From the NCBI GenBank assembly GCA_049697115.1, contig JBAVVD010000099.1, positions 1 to 20,210 on the forward strand: a DNA stretch of 20,210 bases, written 5' to 3'. Both the position numbers and the translations under genes were made by a program. Shown here one piece after another: positions 8,021-13,924 of this stretch; the first letter of the stretch is position 1, and each line of letters starts with the position of its first letter. Under the pieces are notes generated by a model that worked only from the letters and a program-made list of their open reading frames with translations, was not told the DNA's origin and made no database searches. The stretch comes from JBAVVD01 sp049697115. Lineage in GTDB: Bacteria; Acidobacteriota; Aminicenantia; Aminicenantales; UBA4085.

Positions 8021-8953
8021 TCACTTATCATCAAGCCTGAGGAAGCGCACCGCGTTGTTGTAGAAGATGTCCCGCTTCTCCTCTTCTGTCAGGAAAGCGG
8101 CTGATTCGATCCCTTCCACCGCCATTCCGATGGCCTCAGGCCACACCATCTGGTCTGACCCAAAGAGCAGCCGCTTTCCGAAGCCGGCGCGGACGAGTTC
8201 CCGCAGGTAGCTGTGGAATTCCTCCCGAGGCAGGATCCAATTGATCGTTGCGAGATCGACGTAGACCTGCGGGTACACCGACAAGATTGCCTTCGTTTCC
8301 TGAAGGTACGGCGCCCCGCCGTGCATCAGGTAAAGGCGCAGCCGCGGGTGGCGAACAAGCACTTCCTCGATGAGGATCGGGTTTCCGAGCGTCACACGGA
8401 AGTGCGGGCAGCACGGGTCGTACGGCGTTCCCGGGGGGCCAATCCCCGTGTGGATCCCGACCGGGATGTCCATCTCTTCGGCGAGGGCGTAGTACGGCTC
8501 CAGGCGAGGGTCGTCTGGCGCCAAGCCTATGTGTTGCAGGACTAACTCGCCCAGAACATGCACGCGACCCGCTTGTATCTCGGCGCGAAGTCTTGCTAAG
8601 TCAGGTAGCGGATTCGCCTCGTCCACGTACACGCCGATCATGATCATGTCCGGAGCCGCCTCGCACCACTGGTGAACCGTTTCTGGCGGACCGCTGGTGA
8701 CGGCCTTCACGATGTTGTAGCGCTTGAGCGCCGCCAAGGATGCGTCGCGAAGTTCGGCGCTCGTTCTCGCGGCGGACGGTTGCCCGGTGACCGGATTCAC
8801 CTCGGGTGGCTTTCCGTCGTCCAGCCGGTAGGCATGGAGGTGCATGTCGATGATGGGTGGCCTGCGGTCGTCGATGCCCGTCTGGGCCGCTGCGGGGTCC
8901 AAGCAAAGCGCAACCGCCACAAGAAGGAATACCAGTGTGGTCAACCTTTGCAT
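8021..8953 (-). CDS. Exported amidohydrolase-family (amidohydrolase_2 / TIM-barrel) protein
   Basis: 310 aa. The N-terminus MQRLTTLVFLLVAVALCLDP followed by AAAQ looks like a signal peptide cleaved near AAA/AQT, so the enzyme probably acts outside the cytoplasm. The TIM-barrel metal site is visible: DMHLHAY (HxH), GELVLQH, VGIHTGIG, YLMHGG and LFGSDQM (terminal Asp). This is the pattern of the amidohydrolase_2 family, whose substrates range from decarboxylated acids to lactones; the substrate cannot be named. AAGGAGGA stands upstream of the ATG. The gene is visibly more G+C-rich than the pur operon. It starts about 60 nt after an integron recombination point (9018) but has no attC on its own 3' side, so it may be a truncated cassette. 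Confidence 0.82.
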   Translation of the reverse strand: MQRLTTLVFLLVAVALCLDPAAAQTGIDDRRPPIIDMHLHAYRLDDGKPPEVNPVTGQPSAARTSAELRDASLAALKRYNIVKAVTSGPPETVHQWCEAAPDMIMIGVYVDEANPLPDLARLRAEIQAGRVHVLGELVLQHIGLAPDDPRLEPYYALAEEMDIPVGIHTGIGPPGTPYDPCCPHFRVTLGNPILIEEVLVRHPRLRLYLMHGGAPYLQETKAILSVYPQVYVDLATINWILPREEFHSYLRELVRAGFGKRLLFGSDQMVWPEAIGMAVEGIESAAFLTEEEKRDIFYNNAVRFLRLDDK

Positions 8954-9011
8954 GAGATCCTCCTTCGAGTGAATGTCTCAGCGACCGGCTTCACCCGAGG
9001 CTGAACCAGCC

Positions 9012-9087
9012 GCCTAACGCTCAGGCTAAGCTGCGGGGCCTCCGGTATTTCGCCTGGGCAGCCGTCAGCTTCAGCCTGTTGTTATTC
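9012..9087 (-). other. Integron attC recombination site
   Basis: Read on the minus strand: R'' GAATAAC (9081-9087), L'' CAGGCTGAAGCTG (9066-9078), a spacer with ACGGCTG, L' CAGCTTAGCCTG (9022-9033), and R' GTTAGGC (9012-9018). L'' and L' are perfectly complementary over 12 bp except for one extra G in L'' (complement of 9072), exactly the extrahelical base that integron integrases use to recognise the folded strand. The stop codon TAA of the gene at 9082-9801 lies inside R'', as is common in cassettes. Every element of an attC site is present in the right order and spacing. Confidence 0.88.
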
Positions 9088-9818
9088 GCCTTGATAAATA
9101 TTGCCTTGAATCTGCCCCTCCCATTTCACGTTCACATCGGATAAGCGCATGCGAAAATACTCAACGTGTCTATCCTGAGGTACGAGAAAAAACACGACAT
9201 GAGTTGTTTTGTATGCATGAATCTCATCCGAACCAAGGTATTCTATCAATTCTCGGGTTCGTTGCTCGATAAATTGAAACCTTCTAACGCGGGGGAAATG
9301 CTGGTAAATCAGCAGTGAGTGCCCTGCGTTGAATGCCTCTTTCAGTTCGTTCCAGTAGACGTATTTGGATGAACCCATCCTGCCCAGTGGAGTCGAACGA
9401 ACTTCAATCCCGTTATCTGGATCGAAAAAAATCAGATCAAGCCCCATGAATTGATGCATCGCTGTCGAAAAATATCGTCGACGTTCATTGCGATTATCGG
9501 AAATCGTTGGCAAGTGAAATATCATTCCCTTGAGAATAGATGGCGAATCCGCCCGCGCCACATCTCGGCACCGGTCAACCTGGACGATCCGAACCAGGGC
9601 GTCGTATAAATCATGATCGTGTCGCCGCCACATTATACGATTTTCAAAATTCAAATAGCTGATACGCCCGCCATCATTTCGACCGTCCGACTCGGTGAGC
9701 ATCCAGCATATTCCGGTGCCGAGCGAGCTGCGGTCCGTTAGAACGCGCAACAGCCCGTACTTTCTATAATCGTTTTCATCGCCGAAATATTGGTTCTTCA
9801 TTTCTCAAGTGCGTATAA
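9018..9818 (-). mobile_element. Integron gene cassette (801 bp, one gene)
   Basis: The cassette runs on the minus strand from the recombination point G/TTATACGC (9811-9819) through one ORF to the G of the attC R' (9018). In a circular cassette the 5' boundary and the R'' box come from the same attC and should be complementary. Here GTTATACGC at the 5' boundary matches the reverse complement of the R'' region, GTTATTCGC, in 8 of 9 positions, although the two lie 730 bp apart. The current R' (GTTAGGC) belongs to whatever follows, the amidohydrolase segment. No integron integrase or attI is in the window. Confidence 0.8.
9082..9801 (-). CDS. Cassette-encoded hypothetical protein, 239 aa
   Basis: I do not recognise a named family. 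It begins MKNQYFGDENDYRKYGLLRV and contains GLDLIFFDPDNGIEV near the middle and GHSLLIYQHFPRVRRF later. The FFDPDNG stretch at the end of a hydrophobic strand, followed by a second strand, is reminiscent of the D-P-x motif of Rossmann-type methyltransferases, but no clear SAM-binding glycine loop is visible, so this is only a hint. There is no signal peptide or membrane segment, so it is probably cytoplasmic. The ATG lies 17 nt inside the cassette 5' boundary, and the TAA stop is embedded in attC. The gene is A+T-richer than the amidohydrolase beside it, consistent with separate origins. A nuclease, defence or methyltransferase role is possible but unsupported. Confidence 0.75.
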   Translation of the reverse strand: MKNQYFGDENDYRKYGLLRVLTDRSSLGTGICWMLTESDGRNDGGRISYLNFENRIMWRRHDHDLYDALVRIVQVDRCRDVARADSPSILKGMIFHLPTISDNRNERRRYFSTAMHQFMGLDLIFFDPDNGIEVRSTPLGRMGSSKYVYWNELKEAFNAGHSLLIYQHFPRVRRFQFIEQRTRELIEYLGSDEIHAYKTTHVVFFLVPQDRHVEYFRMRLSDVNVKWEGQIQGNIYQGE

Positions 9819-9823
9819 CTATT

Positions 9824-9851
9824 AATATACAGAGTGCTGTATTTGATGCAA
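9824..9851 (-). promoter_or_regulatory. Possible promoter reading into the integron cassette
   Basis: On the minus strand TTGCAT (9846-9851), 16-nt spacer, TATATT (9824-9829), placed so that transcription would begin almost at the cassette boundary. A 6-bp inverted repeat, ATACAG-AGTG-CTGTAT (9827-9842), overlaps the -10 box and could be an operator. The surrounding DNA is A+T-rich, so chance matches are likely. Confidence 0.35.
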
Positions 9852-9903
9852 ATCTCCTTTTATTGACGTCGTATATTATATGATTCCATCAAATATCCCC
9901 GCA

Positions 9904-9970
9904 AAATTGCAGTCTTATATTAAAATTATCCATATTAAATTGCAAGTCGCATATTTGACGACTCAAATAT
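9904..9970. repeat. A+T-rich repeat cluster: imperfect direct repeats plus a perfect hairpin
   Basis: Two imperfect copies of AAATTGCA(A)GTCnnATATT lie at 9904-9921 and 9937-9955, about 33 bp apart. The second runs into a perfect 8-bp palindrome, ATATTTGA-CGAC-TCAAATAT (9951-9970). The block lies between the cassette and the IS91 transposase remnant. It could be a remnant element end, an operator or a chance product of low G+C. No gene is visible in 9820-9990. Confidence 0.45.
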
Positions 9971-9992
9971 CCATCAGAGGAGAGACTATTAT

Positions 9993-10165
9993 ATTCCAGA
10001 CAAAGGCCAAGTCATGGTCCGTTCCTTCGGCCTGTACGCCAATGCCCATCGGGGTAAAGTCGGCAAGTCAGAGGAAGGGAGCCATAAGTTTCTATTCATC
10101 GAGGAGGAATGCCCGAGAATCCCCCGCCGCCTCAGGCTGCTTCGAAGGAACTCTTGATGGCCGCC
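9993..10165 (+). pseudogene. IS91-family transposase, decayed C-terminal remnant
   Basis: In one frame from 9993 the DNA reads IPDKGQVMVRSFGLYANAHR and continues GKV, matching from memory the conserved HIPDKGxxMVRYYGxYxNxxRG block of IS91-type Y2 transposases; IEEE follows about 70 nt later. In another frame 10109-10165 reads MPENPPPPQAASKELLMAA, resembling the PPPPxxAxQELLMAAE tail of the same family. The segment between these blocks, normally with the Cys-rich CPxCGG motif, is missing and the frame is shifted, so the gene is dead. The last few residues are replaced by a copy of the purN tail, joined at GGCCGCC. No start or 5' half is present. Confidence 0.65.
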
Positions 10166-10193
10166 GTGTCTTCATCCAGCCCGAACAATAAAG
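10159..10193 (+). repeat. Direct repeat, copy 2 (displaced purN 3' end)
   Basis: 34 of 35 bp match 7901-7935. The purN reading frame is kept, ending FIQPEQ-stop instead of FIQPE-stop. The first 7 bp (GGCCGCC) are shared with the end of the IS91 remnant, so the junction could have formed by microhomology. Confidence 0.9.
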
Positions 10194-10281
10194 AAGAAAG
10201 CGTTCTTTCCAGGGAATCGTCTTTTGATCCCCCAAAGAACATGTATGCTGCATTTTTCGTCATAGAGCTCGCTTATTATCA

Positions 10282-10310
10282 TTGCAACATCCGATCAGAT
10301 TAATTATGAT
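10282..10310 (+). promoter_or_regulatory. Candidate sigma70-type promoter of tyrS
   Basis: TTGCAA (10282-10287), 17-nt spacer, TATGAT (10305-10310). Transcription would begin near 10317, only about 8 nt before the tyrS ATG. No good Shine-Dalgarno sequence precedes that ATG, so the mRNA may be nearly leaderless. No T-box structure is visible upstream. Confidence 0.5.
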
Positions 10311-10324
10311 AATGAAGATCGGCC

Positions 10325-11557
10325 ATGAAGAAATCGGTAGAAGAACAATTCAATACCATCCGAAAAGGGTGCGCGGAAATCATCCGAGAGGACGAGCTCA
10401 GGGAGAAGCTCGCGCGATCGCTGAAGGAAAAAAGGCCGCTCAAGGTCAAGGTCGGTTTTGACCCGACCGCACCGGACATCCATCTCGGACACACGGTTAT
10501 CCTCAGGAAAATGAAGCACTTCCAGGATTTGGGGCATGATGTGGTTTTTCTCATCGGCGACTTCACCGGCCTCATCGGAGATCCTTCGGGCCGATCCTCC
10601 ACCCGGCCGCCGATGACTCCGGAAGAAATCGCCGTCAACGCCGAGACCTACAAGAAACAGATCTTTAAAATACTCGACCGCCAGAAAACCATCATCGATT
10701 TCAACTCCCGCTGGCTGGGAAAATTGACGAGCTTCGAGATCATTAATCTCAGCGCCAAATACACCGTGGCCCGCATCCTGGAGCGGGACGACTTCACCAA
10801 TCGCTTAAAGGCCGGCCTGCCGATCTCTGTCCATGAGATCCTCTACCCTCTCTACCAGGCCTATGACTCCGTAGCCTTGAGAGCGGATGTGGAGATGGGC
10901 GGTACCGACCAAAAATTCAACCTCCTCGTCGGCCGCGATATCCAGCGGGAGTTCCAGCAGGAATCCCAGGTTATTATCACCCTGCCGCTGCTCGAAGGCA
11001 CCAACGGCGTGGAGAAAATGAGCAAGACGCTCGGTAACTATGTAGGCATCACCGATCCGCCGAAGGAAATCTTCGGGAAAATCATGTCCATTTCCGACCC
11101 CCTGATGTTCCGCTACTACGAGCTGCTCACGGACGAGCCCCAGACGCAGATTGAGAAATGGAAGAAAGAAATAAAGGAAGGAACGCTCAATCCAAAAGAT
11201 TTAAAGGTAAAGCTGGCCAAATCCATCGTCGCCGATTTCTGGACAAAAGAGGATGCGGAAAAGGCCGCCGAAGAATTCGAGAAGGTCCACAAACACAAGG
11301 ACGTCCCTTCGGAGATGGAAGAAAAAATTGTTCACTTGAGCGGCCAGAAAACACAAGCCGTTCCTTTTGTCGACCTGCTTGTCCAGCTCGACATCTTCCC
11401 CTCACGGGGCGAAGCCAAACGGATGATTCGCCAGGGCGGCGTCTATCTCGACGGAGCGAGAATCGATGATATCGGCTTCCAGGTCCATTTCACACAGAAA
11501 AAAGAACTGATCCTCAAGGTCGGCAAAAGGCAGTTCTTCAGGCTCAAATCGAAATAG
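10325..11557 (+). CDS. tyrS: Tyrosyl-tRNA synthetase
   Basis: 410 aa class I aminoacyl-tRNA synthetase that charges tRNA-Tyr; its tRNA is encoded at 482-564. The HIGH-type motif is DIHLGHT (residues 51-57) and the KMSKS-type motif is KMSKT (231-235). MGGTDQKFN (191-199) and YPLYQAYD belong to the tyrosine pocket. A C-terminal S4-like RNA-binding domain is visible (FPSRGEAKRMIRQGGVYLDG and after). The KMSKT form and overall length fit the TyrZ-like subgroup. It directly follows the displaced purN tail, so before the insert it probably stood just behind the pur operon. Confidence 0.97.
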   Translation: MKKSVEEQFNTIRKGCAEIIREDELREKLARSLKEKRPLKVKVGFDPTAPDIHLGHTVILRKMKHFQDLGHDVVFLIGDFTGLIGDPSGRSSTRPPMTPEEIAVNAETYKKQIFKILDRQKTIIDFNSRWLGKLTSFEIINLSAKYTVARILERDDFTNRLKAGLPISVHEILYPLYQAYDSVALRADVEMGGTDQKFNLLVGRDIQREFQQESQVIITLPLLEGTNGVEKMSKTLGNYVGITDPPKEIFGKIMSISDPLMFRYYELLTDEPQTQIEKWKKEIKEGTLNPKDLKVKLAKSIVADFWTKEDAEKAAEEFEKVHKHKDVPSEMEEKIVHLSGQKTQAVPFVDLLVQLDIFPSRGEAKRMIRQGGVYLDGARIDDIGFQVHFTQKKELILKVGKRQFFRLKSK

Positions 11558-11575
11558 AAAGCCTTTTCGTTTTTT
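11550..11575 (+). terminator. Possible rho-independent terminator of tyrS
   Basis: CGAAA (11550-11554) pairs with TTTCG (11565-11569) across a 10-nt loop, and six T follow. It overlaps the tyrS stop codon. The stem is short and A/T-rich, so the call is tentative. Confidence 0.35.
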
Positions 11576-11603
11576 CCTGAAACTCATCCTACGAGTGAGC
11601 CTC

Positions 11604-11645
11604 GCATCTCCAAAACCATGAAAAACATAAGGTTATTTACCTTCC
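11604..11645 (+). repeat. Dispersed repeat, half copy
   Basis: About 42 bp starting GCATCTCCAAAACCATGAAA, roughly 85% identical to 16168-16209. Its first 18 nt are also identical to the reverse complement of the right arm of the hairpin at 16166-16236. Only the left arm and part of the centre are present here. The rest of 11646-11795 shows no intact gene on the plus strand; a TTGACA occurs near 11691 without a good -10 box. Confidence 0.6.
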
Positions 11646-11795
11646 TCTGGCGAGATGTCTTTGACATTATTCCGGCCTTTCGCTAATCTATTGACAAAGT
11701 CTCTGAGAGGGAAAATTGATGTCCTGGATCCGCCGATCGATACCACATCTTCTGGATTTTTGAATAATCCAGGATAGAGTTCAGGAAATTCAGAT

Positions 11796-12897
11796 ATGGA
11801 ACAGAACCTGAGATTTTTGCCCCTCCTGCTAATTTTAATGCTGGCTTTTATGGTTCCCCTCATACTTTCACGGATGCGGCGGCTGCCGGTGGTCGTCGGC
11901 GAAATCCTGGCAGGGATTCTGATCGGCAAGTCCGGCCTTCGACTAATCCGGGAAGATTTCACGCTGGCCTTCCTGGCCGGCGTTGTCTTCTCTTTCCTGA
12001 CGCCGGCAGAGGATGAACAAATCCGCCATAAACTCGATGCCATCGGATTCGGCTTCTTTGTCCCTATCTTTTTTATCACCGTGGGCATGCGCTTTGATTT
12101 TCCCGCCCTGTTGAGGAACAAAGCCACCTGGATACTCACGCCCCTTCTTCTGGCGGCTGCATTCGTCATCAAGATATTCCCGGCTCTTCTGTTCCGGATT
12201 TTCTTTCCCTGGCGTAAAACCCTGGGCGGAGGCCTCATTCTTTCCGCCCGCCTCTCCCTGATCATTGCCGCTTCCGGTATCGGACTGCGTTTGGGAGTTA
12301 TCGGTGAAGCCACAAATGCCGCTTTCATTCTTGTGGCTGCTGTCACATCCACCCTGGCTCCAATCCTGTTCAACTGGATTATTCCTCTGAAAGAACAAAA
12401 ACAGACGCTGCCCATCCTGATCTACGGCCTGAATGACCTCGCCCGCCAGGTTGCCAGAGAACTGGAAAGGCGGGGCGAGAAAGTGAACTTCATTCAGCTG
12501 CCTGCCTTTCCCGACAGTTCGAAAGACGGAACAGGTCTCCCGGCCGCAGAAGATGAGAAAAAGGTAACATCCTTTGAAAAGCAGATTCTCCAGAATGCCA
12601 GAGCTCTGCTGGCCCTGGACACAGACGACGGAAATAACCTCTGGGTCTGCAGGAAAGCCATAAAATCAGGCCTTGCCCATGTGATCGCCATGGTCCATAA
12701 TCCCACACAGCTTCCCGCCTTCAATGAACTGGGAGGGAGTGCAGACATTTACGCCGGCCATGTACAGGGCCACTCTGCTCGCCCTGATGGCCTGCAATCC
12801 TGACCTTTTCCAGCTCCTGACTTCAACCAGAGAAGACCATCAGACGCGCGAAATTGAGCTCAACAACTGGTCGGTGGCCGGCCGGCTGGAAAGATGA
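11796..12897 (+). pseudogene. CPA2-type cation:proton antiporter with TrkA-N domain, degraded
   Basis: Membrane antiporter of the Kef/CPA2 type with a cytosolic nucleotide-binding domain. The start MEQNLRFLPLLLILMLAFMV and LPVVVGEILAGILIGKSGL are typical N-terminal helices. After LRLIRED the sequence jumps to FTLAFLAGVVFSFL and DAIGFGFFVPIFFITVGM, which lie several helices later in intact relatives, so an internal deletion is likely. A Rossmann TrkA-N part follows (ILIYGLNDLARQVARELERR). Near 12750 the frame breaks: the original frame ends at 12803, while the shifted frame from 12751 reads TPAMYRATLLALMACNPDLF and ends GRLER-stop at 12897, short of the usual TrkA-C domain. It stops 1 nt before the opposing methyltransferase gene. 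Confidence 0.75.
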
Positions 12898-12898
12898 C

Positions 12899-13582
12899 TC
12901 AATCCTGTTTACGGCCGACGACAATCTCCACGGGCAGATGGAAAAAGGAGATCGTCACTGTTTCCTTCACAAGGAAGCCGGCTCTCTCCACTTCTTCCCT
13001 GGCCAGGATCGGACGGCAATCCACATAGCGGGGAAATTTTTCCCCGGCCCATTTATACAATTTCATCATGAGGGTGGATCTTCCTTTTCCGGACATGGCC
13101 ACAATTCCCAGACGGCCGCACTCCCTGAGAACGCGGCGGCATTCGGCCAGAACATCAGGGATCTCGGCCTGAGAAAAAAGTTCAAGGCTAAAACTCATGA
13201 AAATTCCGTCAAAAAAGTTTGCCTGATAGGGAAGCTGCCGGGCATCGCCGATCGTGAAGAGAACATGATCTGTGAAATCCGCCTTTTTAATCCTCTTTCT
13301 GGCCATCCGGAGCATTCCATCGGAAATATCCAGGCCGAAAACCCGGCCGTTCCATCCCACGATTTGAGCCAGGGTCCGGAGGGCATGTCCGGTGCCGAAG
13401 CCGATCTCAAGGATTCTCTCCCCTCTCTGAGCTCTCAATCTCTTGAGACCCGCAATCCTGATTTTCTTTTCCCATCGGCCGGCCGTCAGGTCATACCACC
13501 GGCTCATCCGGTTATAGGCCGCCGCTCTTTCATCCAGCGAATTCCAGGAATCATCCCGGGGAGAATATCCCTTTTTAAACAT
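12899..13582 (-). CDS. Class I SAM-dependent methyltransferase (UbiE/COQ5-like)
   Basis: 227 aa. The SAM-binding motif I is ILEIGFGTGHALRTLAQ, followed by the acidic motif II region VFGLDISDGML and by GDARQLPYQANFFDGIF, the usual position of motif III and post-III. The N-terminal YNRMSRWYDLTAGRWEKKIR resembles the YDxxxxxxS opening of UbiE/menaquinone and phospholipid methyltransferases, but the substrate cannot be assigned. A GGAG sequence about 10 nt before the ATG supports the start. There are no membrane segments. It converges with the antiporter pseudogene and appears intact. Confidence 0.85.
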   Translation of the reverse strand: MFKKGYSPRDDSWNSLDERAAAYNRMSRWYDLTAGRWEKKIRIAGLKRLRAQRGERILEIGFGTGHALRTLAQIVGWNGRVFGLDISDGMLRMARKRIKKADFTDHVLFTIGDARQLPYQANFFDGIFMSFSLELFSQAEIPDVLAECRRVLRECGRLGIVAMSGKGRSTLMMKLYKWAGEKFPRYVDCRPILAREEVERAGFLVKETVTISFFHLPVEIVVGRKQD

Positions 13583-13620
13583 TTCTCGACTCTCCGATTC
13601 TTTATTTTATTGGTTTTCTT

Positions 13621-13854
13621 CTATTCTGTGGGAGTGAGAAAGGAGATATCCGGAATGGAAGAGAACCATTTTGTTGAATTCAACTCTTCATCAATAAAAA
13701 CCACGAACTCATCGCCATTCTCAAGATGAATATATCGACCTTCTCAGCAATGAGGAGCGTTAAGGAGAATTTCAGCTACTACCAATTTTTGTAGCCATTT
13801 TAACAGAACGAGGACATCTCTCGCAAACTCAAAATCCTCGGGCTGAATATTCAA
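13621..13854 (-). pseudogene. Small broken ORF between methyltransferase and endonuclease V
   Basis: This accounts for most of the 342-bp gap 13583-13924. On the minus strand one frame reads LNIQPEDFEFARDVLVLLKW and continues QKLVVAEILLNAPHC, then a TGA (13744-13746), then EGRYIHLENGDEFVVFIDEE and onward to a TAG at 13621. Both halves look like real protein (amphipathic helix, then alternating beta-type residues). Just upstream, another frame reads MQPSDIMFPLID and stops at the boundary, which hints at a second lesion. I do not recognise the family. It may be a decayed small gene. Confidence 0.35.
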
Positions 13855-13924
13855 TCAATCAATGGAAACATGATATCGCTTGGTTGCATCTCATATTTTT
13901 AAAAGATAGAATTTCCATAAGAGA

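Noticed and set aside
10194..10324. T-box leader for tyrS
   Set aside because: No specifier-loop or T-box-like sequence, and the promoter lies too close to the ATG.
11633..12415. 260-aa minus-strand frame over the antiporter pseudogene
   Set aside because: Arg/Pro/Ser-rich shadow translation of a gene that clearly resembles CPA2 on the plus strand, though the last 40 codons (11633-11750) look somewhat protein-like.
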